DNA of 64,000 nt from Hoeflea algicola (lineage in GTDB: Bacteria > Pseudomonadota > Alphaproteobacteria > Rhizobiales > Rhizobiaceae). A model generated the notes under the pieces. That model searched no databases. It was not told where the DNA came from and saw only the letters and a list, made by a program, of their open reading frames with translations. Below are positions 14,674-22,323 of the stretch, one piece after another. The stretch's first letter is position 1; each line of letters starts with the position of its first letter. The stretch spans positions 2,294,001 through 2,358,000 of the forward strand of contig NZ_JAOVZR010000001.1 of the NCBI RefSeq assembly GCF_026619415.1, in the 5' to 3' direction. Made by a program: the position numbers and the translations under genes.

Positions 14674-15366
14674 CTTCATTCCTCCTTCAGGACCGCAGCC
14701 GCAGTCGTTTCCAGCGCATCTCATCTCGCCGCCACTCACGGCTGACGCTTGCGTTTTCGATACATCTATCGCCTGGCCTTGCGCACCGTTTCTGAGCATG
14801 TCCGAAAACGTCGGATCGCGGTTTGCATATGCATCAAGAAGGGGGCGGTGCGGCAATTTTCAGCCGCAACATCGTCAGTGGCGCACGCCGCGCCCTGATC
14901 CCCTTGCGTCTGCCTTGGTCTCAGCCAGATGACCAGAGCAGACACAAATAGGACAGTAAGGCTGTCCTATTTCGTACGTTCTATGACAGAATGTACCTTT
15001 CAGCGCAAGATACCAAACCCAAAAAACAACAGCATAACGACCGTAAATAACCGAACAGCATCAATTCGAGCAACATTGATGCGCAACATCGCACTTTCCC
15101 GGCCTTTTGCTGTTACCGCGCCATTCGCCGCACCCTTTGGCAGTGTCCGCTGGAACGACCAGACGCGCTGATCCTGATACGGCGGATCGCCCTGTAATCC
15201 AGCAATAACGCGCCGAATTGACCATGCGGAGGATCCCGAGTGCAGACCCTCGCAGGAACCCAACACCGATGACGACCGGCTCCTGAGGGAAAACGGGCGC
15301 CACTTTGAATTTTCCATCAAATCATGCCATAGCCGAACCAATTCAAGTTCCGGAGACACTCTTTTC
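14674..15366. other. Long divergent intergenic region gltB/threonine aldolase
   Basis: About 690 bases without a credible gene. Short frames on both strands lack ribosome-binding sites and family features. The region holds the gltB ribosome-binding site, one strong inverted repeat (separate entry) and AT-richer sequence at 14940-15090, where the gltB promoter probably lies. No promoter could be placed with confidence. Confidence 0.6.
14946..14972. promoter_or_regulatory. Perfect inverted repeat upstream of gltB
   Basis: AAATAGGACAG and CTGTCCTATTT are perfect 11-bp arms around a 5-base spacer. It lies about 270 nt upstream of the gltB start and 395 nt upstream of the aldolase gene. The weak T-run and lack of an adjacent gene end favour a protein-binding operator over a terminator. 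The regulator is unknown. Confidence 0.5.
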
Positions 15367-16416
15367 ATGATCTTCACCTCGGACAATTGGGCCGGCGCCC
15401 ATCCGGCGATTGCCGCGTCGCTCACGGCCCATTCTGCGGGCTTCACCCCGGCCTATGGTGCCGGCGATCTCGATCAAAAAGTGGCACAAACCTTCAACCG
15501 CATATTCGGCCGCGAGGTCGCGGTGTTTTTCGTCGGCACAGGAACCGCGGCCAACTCGCTGGCTCTGTCGGCTGTGAGCCGTCCTGGAGGCGTCAGTTTC
15601 TGCCATCGTGACGCCCATGTGATCGCCGATGAATGCGGTGCACCTGAGTTTTTCAGCCAAGGCTCGCGTCTGGTGCCGGTGGACGGGAAAGAAGGCAAGA
15701 TCGATCCGACGAATCTTGAAGCCGAGATTGCCCGTTTTCCTCAGGGCTTTGTCCATGCCGGTCAGCCTGTGGCCATCACCCTGACCCAGGCGACCGAGGC
15801 CGGAACCGTCTACCAGCCCGATGAAATCCGCGCGATCTCGAAGATTGCCAAGGCGCACGGCCTGCCATTGCACATGGATGGCGCCCGTTTTGCCAATGCG
15901 CTCGTCGCACTTGACCTCACGCCCGCACAGATGACGCTTGATCTCGGCGTTGATATCCTGTCATTCGGCGGCACCAAGAACGGTTGCTGGTGCGCCGAGG
16001 CACTGGTCTTTCTCGATTCGTCGATGGCAGGCCAGGCAGCATTCCTGCAAAAGCGTGCGGCACAGCTTTACTCCAAGAGCCGTTTCATCGCCGCCCAATT
16101 CGACGCCTACTTCGAATCCGATTTGTGGCTCGATCTGGCCCGACACGCCAATGGAATGGCGGCACGCCTGCAACGCGGCATCGATGCGTCGACTAATGCC
16201 CGCCTCGCCTGGCTGAGTGCGGCCAACGAAACCTTCCCGATCATTCCAAAGACGCTGGCAAAAGACCTAACCGCCAAAGGCGCATTGTTTTATGAATGGT
16301 CCGCGCCTCGCTCCCACCCAAACCTGGTAGGCGAGGATGAAACGCTTCTCAGGCTGGTGACCAGCTTCGCCACCACCGAGGAGCATATCGACCGTTTCGT
16401 CGATCTGCTCGGCTGA
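15367..16416 (+). CDS. ltaE: Low-specificity L-threonine aldolase (PLP enzyme)
   Basis: 349 residues with CGGAG upstream of ATG. It is a fold-type I PLP enzyme: VGTGTAANSLAL binds phosphate, Asp171 in HMDGARFANA holds the pyridine ring, and Lys204 in LSFGGTKNG is the probable Schiff-base lysine. It cleaves threonine or allo-threonine to glycine and acetaldehyde. Length matches the beta-eliminating lyase/threonine aldolase family. Single gene. Confidence 0.92.
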   Translation: MIFTSDNWAGAHPAIAASLTAHSAGFTPAYGAGDLDQKVAQTFNRIFGREVAVFFVGTGTAANSLALSAVSRPGGVSFCHRDAHVIADECGAPEFFSQGSRLVPVDGKEGKIDPTNLEAEIARFPQGFVHAGQPVAITLTQATEAGTVYQPDEIRAISKIAKAHGLPLHMDGARFANALVALDLTPAQMTLDLGVDILSFGGTKNGCWCAEALVFLDSSMAGQAAFLQKRAAQLYSKSRFIAAQFDAYFESDLWLDLARHANGMAARLQRGIDASTNARLAWLSAANETFPIIPKTLAKDLTAKGALFYEWSAPRSHPNLVGEDETLLRLVTSFATTEEHIDRFVDLLG

Positions 16417-16575
16417 ACACGCACATGCTTGACGGACTGTTCACAAAACCCTCACGGTCAAGTGATGGCGGATAACGCGCGCTTGATTTCCAAGTGATGT
16501 GGCGATTTGTCATGTTTCTCCTGCCGGGACAAAAACCACCCGGATATCGGTTCAATGATCCTAAAGGAGAACAGC

Positions 16576-16881
16576 ATGTCGAAGAAATCTATTATTGGTG
16601 CCTCAGCACTCGCCGGCGCCGTAGCCATGGCGATTTCCGGTGCAAGCTTCGTAGCCTCCACCGACAATGCCGCAGCCGCCACCGAAAAGTGCTATGGCGT
16701 CGCCTTGGTTGGCAAGAATGATTGCGCTGCAGGCCCCGGCACCACCTGCGCCGGAACCTCAAAGGTCGATTTTCAGGGCAATTCATGGAAGTATGTCGAT
16801 GCAGGCACCTGCGCAACGATGAGCCTGGACGGCGACCGCATGGGTTCGCTGGAGCCGCTCACCCGCGACATTCCGGCCTGA
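16576..16881 (+). CDS. bufA1: BufA1-type bufferin precursor (DUF2282)
   Basis: 101 residues from ATG 16576, which has AAAGGAGA upstream. A signal peptide ([20 protein letters not shown]) leads to a mature region with four cysteines in the pattern [20 protein letters not shown] and AGTC. This is the DUF2282 small cysteine-rich class now named bufferins: RiPPs exported to the periplasm whose cysteines become thiooxazoles that bind copper. It heads a bufB-bufC-DoxX operon, the expected modification machinery. Family function is from published Caulobacter work; modification here is inferred. Confidence 0.88.
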   Translation: MSKKSIIGASALAGAVAMAISGASFVASTDNAAAATEKCYGVALVGKNDCAAGPGTTCAGTSKVDFQGNSWKYVDAGTCATMSLDGDRMGSLEPLTRDIPA

Positions 16882-16909
16882 TCGGTATTATTTGAACGGG
16901 AGTCCTGAC

Positions 16910-17830
16910 ATGGCGCATTCCGCCCCTAATACCCCGATTGTCGGGACTCCCCGTTTCCCGAATGCCCCGCTTCCGCCGCGTGCGGGCGCGGGGTTGAAGG
17001 CTGACCACATCGACGCCATTCTTGCCGATGATTACCGCATCGGCTTTCTCGAAGTCCATGCCGAAAACTACATGGGCGACGGCGGAGCCGCGCATCGCGC
17101 ACTTTCAGCCATTCGCACCGAATTTCCGCTTTCTGTTCACGGCGTCGGGCTCTCCATTGGCTCGGAAGGGGGCATTGACCCGGCTCATCTTGAACGTTTG
17201 GCGAAAGTGGTCGAGCGCTACGAACCCGGCATGGTTTCCGAACATCTGGCCTGGTCGAGCCATGACGCCGGCTATTTCAACGATCTGCTGCCCGTTCCCT
17301 ATAATGCCGAAACACTTGATCGCGTCGCCACACATATCGGACAGATCCAGGATCGGCTTAAACGCCAGATCCTGCTGGAAAACCCTTCCACCTATGTGGC
17401 CTTCGAACAATCCACTATGAGCGAGACCGATTTCATCCGCGAGGTTGCTCAAAAATCCGGATGCGGGCTGCTGCTCGATATCAACAATGTCTTCATCTCC
17501 GCCACCAATCACGGCTGGAAACCTATCCAGTATCTGCGCAATTTTCCACTTGAGCTGGTTCAGGAAATCCACCTCGCCGGTCATGCCGAGGATGTCGATG
17601 ATGAAGGCGAGAAGCTTTTGATCGACGCCCATGATCGCCCCGTCGCCGAGGCTGTCTGGAAACTCTACGAAATGGTCATCTGCCAGGTCGGCGCGATGCC
17701 AACGCTGGTTGAATGGGACAATGACGTCCCCGAATGGCCGGTGCTGCGCCGCGAAGCGATGCTGGCGGATGCCGTGCTCAAACGTCTCGGCCCCTCTGCC
17801 CTGCTCGGATCCCGCCATGCAACAGGATGA
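16910..17830 (+). CDS. bufB: BufB: DUF692 multinuclear iron RiPP-modifying enzyme
   Basis: 306 residues from ATG 16910, with GGGAG 8 nt upstream. It is a DUF692 (MbnB/TglH/HvfB class) TIM barrel, with LEVHAENYMGD near the N-terminus, VSEHLAWSSHD, LLLDINNVFISATNHG and IHLAGHAED supplying the conserved His/Glu/Asp iron ligands. The family oxidatively rearranges cysteines of the precursor peptide. It starts 28 nt after bufA1 and overlaps bufC. Confidence 0.92.
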   Translation: MAHSAPNTPIVGTPRFPNAPLPPRAGAGLKADHIDAILADDYRIGFLEVHAENYMGDGGAAHRALSAIRTEFPLSVHGVGLSIGSEGGIDPAHLERLAKVVERYEPGMVSEHLAWSSHDAGYFNDLLPVPYNAETLDRVATHIGQIQDRLKRQILLENPSTYVAFEQSTMSETDFIREVAQKSGCGLLLDINNVFISATNHGWKPIQYLRNFPLELVQEIHLAGHAEDVDDEGEKLLIDAHDRPVAEAVWKLYEMVICQVGAMPTLVEWDNDVPEWPVLRREAMLADAVLKRLGPSALLGSRHATG

Positions 17831-18611
17831 TCACGCCCGTGCGGCTTCACAAACAGCATTTGGCGCCGCCCTGCTGGATTCTGATCTGCCGGTGCCTGAT
17901 GGTGTGATCGGACCGCGCGGCAAGGGCGCAAATAGGCGCTTTGCGGTCTACCGCAACAATGTGACCATGAGCCTGATCAACGCTCTCGCCGATATATTCC
18001 CCGCAGTTCAGCGTCTGGTAGGCGAAGGTTTTTTTCGTGACATGGCGCGAGTCTATCTGGCCCAGGAGCCACCACGCTCTGCGCTCATTTTTGAGTATGG
18101 CAGCGGATTTGCGGCGTTCCTCGAACGGTTCGAGCCGGTTGCCAAACTGCCTTATCTGCCGGATGTGGCGCGGCTGGAACGGGCCTGGCTCGATGCCTTT
18201 CATGCCGCCGACGCCGAGCCCTTGTCGCCTGCGAGCCTCGGAGCCATTGCCCCCGAAAGGCTTGGTGATATCAGCTTCACCGCTCACCCGGCGACGCGGG
18301 TAGTCAGTAGCCCGTTTGCCGCGGTATCGATATTTTCTGCCAACCGTGAAAAACGCCCACTCGACGGCATTCGCCCGCTCGTTCCAGAAGACGGATTGAT
18401 CACTCGTCCGCATTACGATGTTCAAATCCGCACATTGCCTCCCGGAGCCGCCGGTTTCTTCACCCATCTGATCGGAGGCGCGACGCTTGGCACAGCGGCG
18501 GCGCAAACCGTTGAACAGCACCCCGAATTCGATCTGCCTTCCGCCATCTCAGCCATGCTCGATGCCGGCGTGTTTACCGCTTGCTCGACCGATGCGACAT
18601 CAACGGAGTAA
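17817..18611 (+). CDS. bufC: BufC: DUF2063 partner protein of BufB
   Basis: 264 residues from ATG 17817, inside the end of bufB (14-nt overlap). It shows the DUF2063 N-terminal domain (RFAVYRNNVTMSLINALADIFPA, FRDMARVYL, FLPYLPDVARLE-like block) and a C-terminal RRE-like domain. In the MbnBC/TglHI/HvfBC systems this partner recruits the precursor peptide to the DUF692 enzyme. Not a transcription factor despite the old DNA-binding annotation. Confidence 0.9.
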   Translation: MQQDDHARAASQTAFGAALLDSDLPVPDGVIGPRGKGANRRFAVYRNNVTMSLINALADIFPAVQRLVGEGFFRDMARVYLAQEPPRSALIFEYGSGFAAFLERFEPVAKLPYLPDVARLERAWLDAFHAADAEPLSPASLGAIAPERLGDISFTAHPATRVVSSPFAAVSIFSANREKRPLDGIRPLVPEDGLITRPHYDVQIRTLPPGAAGFFTHLIGGATLGTAAAQTVEQHPEFDLPSAISAMLDAGVFTACSTDATSTE

Positions 18612-18616
18612 CGGCC

Positions 18617-19207
18617 ATGCGTTCCGCAATTGATCTTCTCGCCTATCTGCACCACCGGGTCTTCGGCTTCATCGAAAAACTCGGCGACGGCTGGCTGCTG
18701 GGGCTGGTCGCCCGTTTCACCTTCGCATCAGTGCTGTGGGGCTACTTCCTCAATTCGGCCGGTACCAAGGTCGGAGACGGGTTTCTGGGCTTCTTTTCCA
18801 TCCAGCCGGGCGCCTATTACCAGATCGTCCTGCCGGCAGTGGAAGCCGCAGGCGGCGATGTCGACGCGGTATCATTTTTCCCGTGGGGCTTGATCGTGCT
18901 ACTCGGCACCTATGCCGAATTCATCCTGCCATTGATGATCATCATCGGCCTGTTTTCGCGCGTGGCGGCCCTCGGCATGATGGTGTTCATTGCCGTGCAG
19001 TCGTTCGTTGATATCACCGTGCACAAGGTTGGCGCCGAAACCATTGGCACCCTTTTTGACCGTTTTCCCGACGGGTTGATCGCCGATCAGCGCCTGCTTT
19101 GGCTGGTGCCGTTGCTGGTAATTGTCCTCAAGGGACCGGGACTGCTCTCAGTCGACGCCATACTCGCCAGGGCGCGCCCGCAACCCGGCCGTTATGCTCC
19201 GGCATAA
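18617..19207 (+). CDS. DoxX family membrane protein of the bufferin operon (BufD/HvfD-like)
   Basis: 196 residues with GGAG upstream of ATG 18617. Four hydrophobic helices (~30-50, ~85-105, ~108-130, ~160-178) fit DoxX. Bufferin and HvfA operons commonly end with a DoxX protein of unproven function, possibly redox support or membrane assembly of maturation. It is the last gene before two hairpins. Confidence 0.85.
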   Translation: MRSAIDLLAYLHHRVFGFIEKLGDGWLLGLVARFTFASVLWGYFLNSAGTKVGDGFLGFFSIQPGAYYQIVLPAVEAAGGDVDAVSFFPWGLIVLLGTYAEFILPLMIIIGLFSRVAALGMMVFIAVQSFVDITVHKVGAETIGTLFDRFPDGLIADQRLLWLVPLLVIVLKGPGLLSVDAILARARPQPGRYAPA

Positions 19208-19277
19208 GCGCATCTCAAAGCGATTGGCTTTTACCGGCACCGCACACAAACTGTTCCACGCATTGCCTCAACGTAAA

Positions 19278-19307
19278 CACCGCCCGAAGGCTGCCCTTCG
19301 AGCGGTG
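19278..19307 (+). terminator. Terminator of the buf operon
   Basis: CACCGCCCGAAGG pairs with CCTTCGAGCGGTG (12 of 13 pairs) around CTGC and is followed by CTTGCTT. It lies 70 nt after the DoxX stop. Confidence 0.65.
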
Positions 19308-19321
19308 CTTGCTTATCTGAA

Positions 19322-19347
19322 GTGACGCTCAGTCTCCTGAGCGTCAC
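19322..19347. terminator. Second hairpin between buf operon and hsp20
   Basis: Perfect 11-bp arms GTGACGCTCAG / CTGAGCGTCAC around TCTC. It sits 27 nt from the convergent hsp20 stop and may serve hsp20. Confidence 0.6.
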
Positions 19348-19374
19348 ACAGCCTGCTCCGCTTGGGGAATTGGA

Positions 19375-19842
19375 TCAGGCCGTTTTGGCTTCGATCTGCT
19401 TCGGGTTCTCGCCGGCATCGCTGCTCAGCGGAATCCGGCGCGGCTTCATGGCTTCCGGAATCTCCCGATTCAGATCAATGTGGAGCAAACCGTTGCGCAG
19501 TGAAGCGCCGGTTACTTCTACATGTTCGGCGAGCTGAAAGCGGCGTTCGAACGCGCGCTTTGCAATTCCGCGATACAGGAACTCGACGCCTTCGACGTCT
19601 TTTTCCTCGGCCTTCTCACCCTTGACGGTAAGCGCATGCTCGCGTGCCTCGATCGAAATCTCGGATTCTTCGAAACCGGCCACCGCCATGGTGATCCTGT
19701 ATGTGGTCTCGCCGGTGCGTTCGATGTTGTAAGGCGGATAGGATTGCGCCTGATCGGGCTGAGCCAAGCTGTCAAGCATGGTCAGGAGCCGGTCAAAGCC
19801 AACAGTGGAACGATACAGCGGTGCAAAATCTACGTGACGCAT
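19375..19842 (-). CDS. Small heat-shock protein (Hsp20/IbpA class)
   Basis: 155 residues from ATG 19842, with AAGGAGG upstream. The N-terminus (MRHVDFAPLYRSTVGFDRLL) matches rhizobial class A sHsps. An alpha-crystallin domain (~35-130; PPYNIERTGE, ALTVKGEK, YRGIAKRAFERRF) and a C-terminal RRIPL anchor follow. It holds unfolding proteins as an ATP-independent chaperone. It is preceded by an RpoH-like promoter and a ROSE-like 5' leader, so heat control at both levels is likely. Confidence 0.93.
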   Translation of the reverse strand: MRHVDFAPLYRSTVGFDRLLTMLDSLAQPDQAQSYPPYNIERTGETTYRITMAVAGFEESEISIEAREHALTVKGEKAEEKDVEGVEFLYRGIAKRAFERRFQLAEHVEVTGASLRNGLLHIDLNREIPEAMKPRRIPLSSDAGENPKQIEAKTA

Positions 19843-19944
19843 AGGGGGTCCTCCTTCAGAGCGACTACAAGTTTGCGTTCTGGCCTCTGGTCTGCCCCGC
19901 AACGGGCGGCATACCGGCCAGCAGGCCCGGTTTGTGGCGCCTGC
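19843..19944 (-). promoter_or_regulatory. ROSE-like RNA thermometer in hsp20 leader
   Basis: The ~100-nt leader folds into successive hairpins: GUUUGUG/CACAAAC, CUGGCC/GGCCAG enclosing CCCG-UUG-CGGG, and a final hairpin in which GUCGCUCU faces GGAGGAC. The UCGCU box opposite the Shine-Dalgarno site is the ROSE signature (UYGCU, with a G-G pair). Such elements mask translation below heat-shock temperature. Folding was done by eye. Confidence 0.65.
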
Positions 19945-19950
19945 ACAAAC

Positions 19951-19980
19951 AATGTGGGAACTCTGCGCCGCGGGTTCAAG
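19951..19980 (-). promoter_or_regulatory. RpoH-type heat-shock promoter for hsp20
   Basis: On the minus strand CTTGAA (19975-19980) and CCCACATT (19951-19958) are separated by 16 bases, close to the sigma-32 pattern CTTGAA-N13-17-CCCATNT. The implied start is about 100 nt before the hsp20 ATG, which matches a ROSE-length leader. Confidence 0.6.
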
Positions 19981-20217
19981 ATCCCTGATATCCGGCATCG
20001 CCGGGCGGTATCGAAACGGTGAACCGGCGATGAATGACCTGTTCGGCGCCGGTTCAGGTCAGATCGGCGATGATCGGTTGCATCGGGCAACACTGCCTGG
20101 ACCGACCGGGACATCCTGTCCCTTCTGTTCCGGTCACCTGGCCGGACCCGCGTCAATCGTGGTTCCGGCCTTTTTCCTTTTGACCTTGGCCCGGCGAAGC
20201 CCTAATCCGGATGCACG

Positions 20218-21216
20218 ATGAGAGATGATGCTGCCCTGTTGATCGAAACCGACCTGAACCGGATTCCCGGCAACAACGTCGTGGGCTGGTTTGACGGTTG
20301 CGCCGGCAAGCGCCTGCGTTACGCGATCTTCAAGTCCGACATTCCGGTGGCGCGCGGCACCGTTGTGTTGCTGCAAGGCCGCAATGAATGCATCGAGAAA
20401 TATTACGAGACCATTCGCCATTTCACCGCACGTGGACTTTGGGTCGCGACATTTGACTGGCGCGGACAAGGCCTCTCCGACCGGCTTTTGAAGAATCCGC
20501 TGCGCGGGCATCTCCGCCGATTCCAAGATCTGGAGAAGGATCTGGCGAAATTTCTCGAAACCATCGTTCTGCCGGAAACCCGCCTGCCCTTCTGCATGGT
20601 TGCGCATTCGATGGGTGCACTGGTGGCGCTGGCGGCAGCGCCCCGGCTTGCCAACCGGATCGAGCGGATGGTCTTGCTGGGGCCGTTTGTGGAATTGTCC
20701 AATCAGCCGCTGTCCAAGTGGACCATCCGCGCCCTCACCCGATTGACCAGAATGTTGGGCCTTGGCTGGGTCGGCACCGGCAGGGACCGATTTCCTCCTC
20801 CTTTCGAAGGCAACACTGTCACCTCTGACCGGGCCCGCTACACCCGCAACATTGATCTGTACCTCAATCATCCGGAACTGCGGCTCGGCCCGCCGAGCGC
20901 TCGCTGGGTCAACGAAATGTTGGCGGCGATGAGCCGTGTCACGCAGTTCGAGCATCTTGATCAGATCAAGGTGCCGACCTTGCTGATCGGCGCCGGCAAC
21001 GACCGGATCGTCGCACCACAGGCAATCGAGAGTCTCGGCAACCGCTTTCGCGCCGGAAGGGCGATCATCATCGACGGCGCGCGTCACGAATTGCTGCAGG
21101 AAGCCGACCGTTACCGGCTGTCGGCGCTGGCAGCGATTGACGCCTTCATCCCGCCGGATCAGGACACGGAGACACCCCATATAACCGAGGCCGTGACGGT
21201 CAGCCGGACCGGTTGA
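20218..21216 (+). CDS. Lysophospholipase-like alpha/beta hydrolase (PldB class)
   Basis: 332 residues. An alpha/beta hydrolase of the serine-aminopeptidase S33/Hydrolase_4 type: VLLQGRNECIEKY before the oxyanion region, FDWRGQGLSDR, nucleophile Ser131 in VAHSMGAL, acid in GAGNDRIV and base in GARHEL. It probably hydrolyses lysophospholipids or monoacylglycerols. No signal peptide, so cytoplasmic. Its 3' end overlaps convergent hisN by 17 bp. Confidence 0.88.
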   Translation: MRDDAALLIETDLNRIPGNNVVGWFDGCAGKRLRYAIFKSDIPVARGTVVLLQGRNECIEKYYETIRHFTARGLWVATFDWRGQGLSDRLLKNPLRGHLRRFQDLEKDLAKFLETIVLPETRLPFCMVAHSMGALVALAAAPRLANRIERMVLLGPFVELSNQPLSKWTIRALTRLTRMLGLGWVGTGRDRFPPPFEGNTVTSDRARYTRNIDLYLNHPELRLGPPSARWVNEMLAAMSRVTQFEHLDQIKVPTLLIGAGNDRIVAPQAIESLGNRFRAGRAIIIDGARHELLQEADRYRLSALAAIDAFIPPDQDTETPHITEAVTVSRTG

Positions 21217-21979
21217 GCATCTCCAGCGCTGCTGCGTGCAGCGTCGCCGACCCCGCAGCAACAATATTGCCGCCACGTTCGGGGCGGCCGCCATCCCAGG
21301 TCGTCATCACGCCACCGGCCTGTTCGACCAGCGGAATCAGGCCGCCTACGTCATACGGCTTGAGATCGGATTCCACGACCAGGTCGATGTTCCCCGATGC
21401 CACCATGGCATAGGCATAGCAATCGCAGCCGTAGCGGGCGAGCTTCACCGTGCTTTCAAGCCGATGGTAAGGGCTGCGCAGCGCCTCGGGGAAGATGAAG
21501 GGCGATGTCGTCATCATGATCGCCTGCTCCAGACCTACCCCGGTACGGGTGCGCATCGGCGCAATCTCCCCATGGCGCCGGATGACGGCATTTCCCGGCT
21601 CGGCGATAAAGCGTTCGCCGGTGAACGGCTGGTCCATCATCCCCATCACCGCCCGACCCTTGTGATAAAGCCCCACCAACGTGCCCCAGACCGGCAGCCC
21701 CGAAATGAAGGCGCGAGTTCCGTCGATCGGGTCAATCACCCAGACATAGTCCCGGTCGAGCCCCACATCGCCATGCTCTTCGCCAAGGATGCCATGGTCC
21801 GGATAATGCGCGGTGATGATTTGGCGGATTGCCCGCTCCGCCTCCCGGTCCGCTTCGGTAACCGGATCAAATCCAGCTGCCTGCTTGTTGTCGACTGCCG
21901 TTTGCATCCGAAACCGAGGCAATGTCTCAGCGGCTGCGGCTTCGGCGATGGCGTCAAAAAATGCGAAGTCGGGAAGCAT
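21200..21979 (-). CDS. hisN: Inositol-monophosphatase-family histidinol-phosphatase
   Basis: 259 residues from ATG 21979, with CGGAG upstream; frames starting further upstream are less likely. Metal-binding motifs GILGEEHG, VIDPIDGTRAFISG and LKPYDVGGLIPLVEQAGG define the family. Length and the GCDCYAYAMVASG block fit rhizobial HisN, which dephosphorylates histidinol phosphate, rather than general SuhB. Specificity is an inference. Confidence 0.85.
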   Translation of the reverse strand: MLPDFAFFDAIAEAAAAETLPRFRMQTAVDNKQAAGFDPVTEADREAERAIRQIITAHYPDHGILGEEHGDVGLDRDYVWVIDPIDGTRAFISGLPVWGTLVGLYHKGRAVMGMMDQPFTGERFIAEPGNAVIRRHGEIAPMRTRTGVGLEQAIMMTTSPFIFPEALRSPYHRLESTVKLARYGCDCYAYAMVASGNIDLVVESDLKPYDVGGLIPLVEQAGGVMTTWDGGRPERGGNIVAAGSATLHAAALEMLNRSG

Positions 21980-22128
21980 GAAAAACTCCGTTGGATCTGC
22001 GGGCATCGCTGTTTGCGAATGCAATGCGCCTTGGTCACCGTCCTCGCCCGAGTGCCGGCAAAATGCAAGCCGACAGACGTCCCACCACGCCAATGCGCCC
22101 TTTAGCCCAAAGTCCAAGGGCAGCCATA

Positions 22129-22157
22129 TTGACATTTGTGCACTGCAGCATTAGATT
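22129..22157 (+). promoter_or_regulatory. Sigma-70 promoter of the mmgR-like sRNA
   Basis: TTGACA (22129-22134), 17 bases, TAGATT (22152-22157). The -35 is a perfect consensus. The predicted start near 22164 coincides with the first base of a hairpin. Confidence 0.75.
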
Positions 22158-22163
22158 TGCATT

Positions 22164-22238
22164 ACAGTCTTAGACTGTGAATGCCCTTCCTGGGCGTTTC
22201 CTCCCAAGACTTTGCCGCGCCCTGAGCGCGGTTTTTTT
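22164..22238 (+). ncRNA. mmgR: Trans-acting sRNA of the MmgR/ar8 family
   Basis: About 75 nt. It opens with hairpin ACAGUC-UUA-GACUGU, then GCCC-UUCCU-GGGC, then a single-stranded UUUCCUCCC segment, and ends in the terminator CCGCGC-CCUGA-GCGCGG plus seven Ts. The UUUCCUCCC core, length (MmgR is 77 nt) and architecture match the rhizobial ar8 sRNAs, which bind Hfq and in Sinorhizobium limit polyhydroxybutyrate storage under nitrogen stress. Family assignment is from memory of the motif; the transcription unit itself is strongly supported. Confidence 0.78.
22215..22238 (+). terminator. Rho-independent terminator of the sRNA
   Basis: Six G-C/C-G pairs (CCGCGC/GCGCGG), 5-base loop and a run of seven T residues. 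No protein-coding gene ends before it on this strand. Confidence 0.9.
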
Positions 22239-22323
22239 GCCTGCTTTCCACCGCTGGGAATTTCTCATCCGGATCTGCGGCCCAACTGGTTTGGATCAGA
22301 ATGACGCCGGAAACGCCACGGCG

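Noticed and set aside
15000..15446. 148-codon minus-strand frame upstream of gltB with a hydrophobic C-terminus
   Set aside because: It overlaps the threonine aldolase start antisense, lacks a ribosome-binding site, and has no recognisable family features.
19278..19347. Paired hairpins as an insertion-sequence end or integron-like site
   Set aside because: They are better explained as back-to-back terminators of convergent buf and hsp20 transcripts; no transposase or target duplication is seen.
20134..21294. 386-codon minus-strand frame opposite the lysophospholipase gene
   Set aside because: Antisense shadow of a well-supported enzyme gene; no family features.
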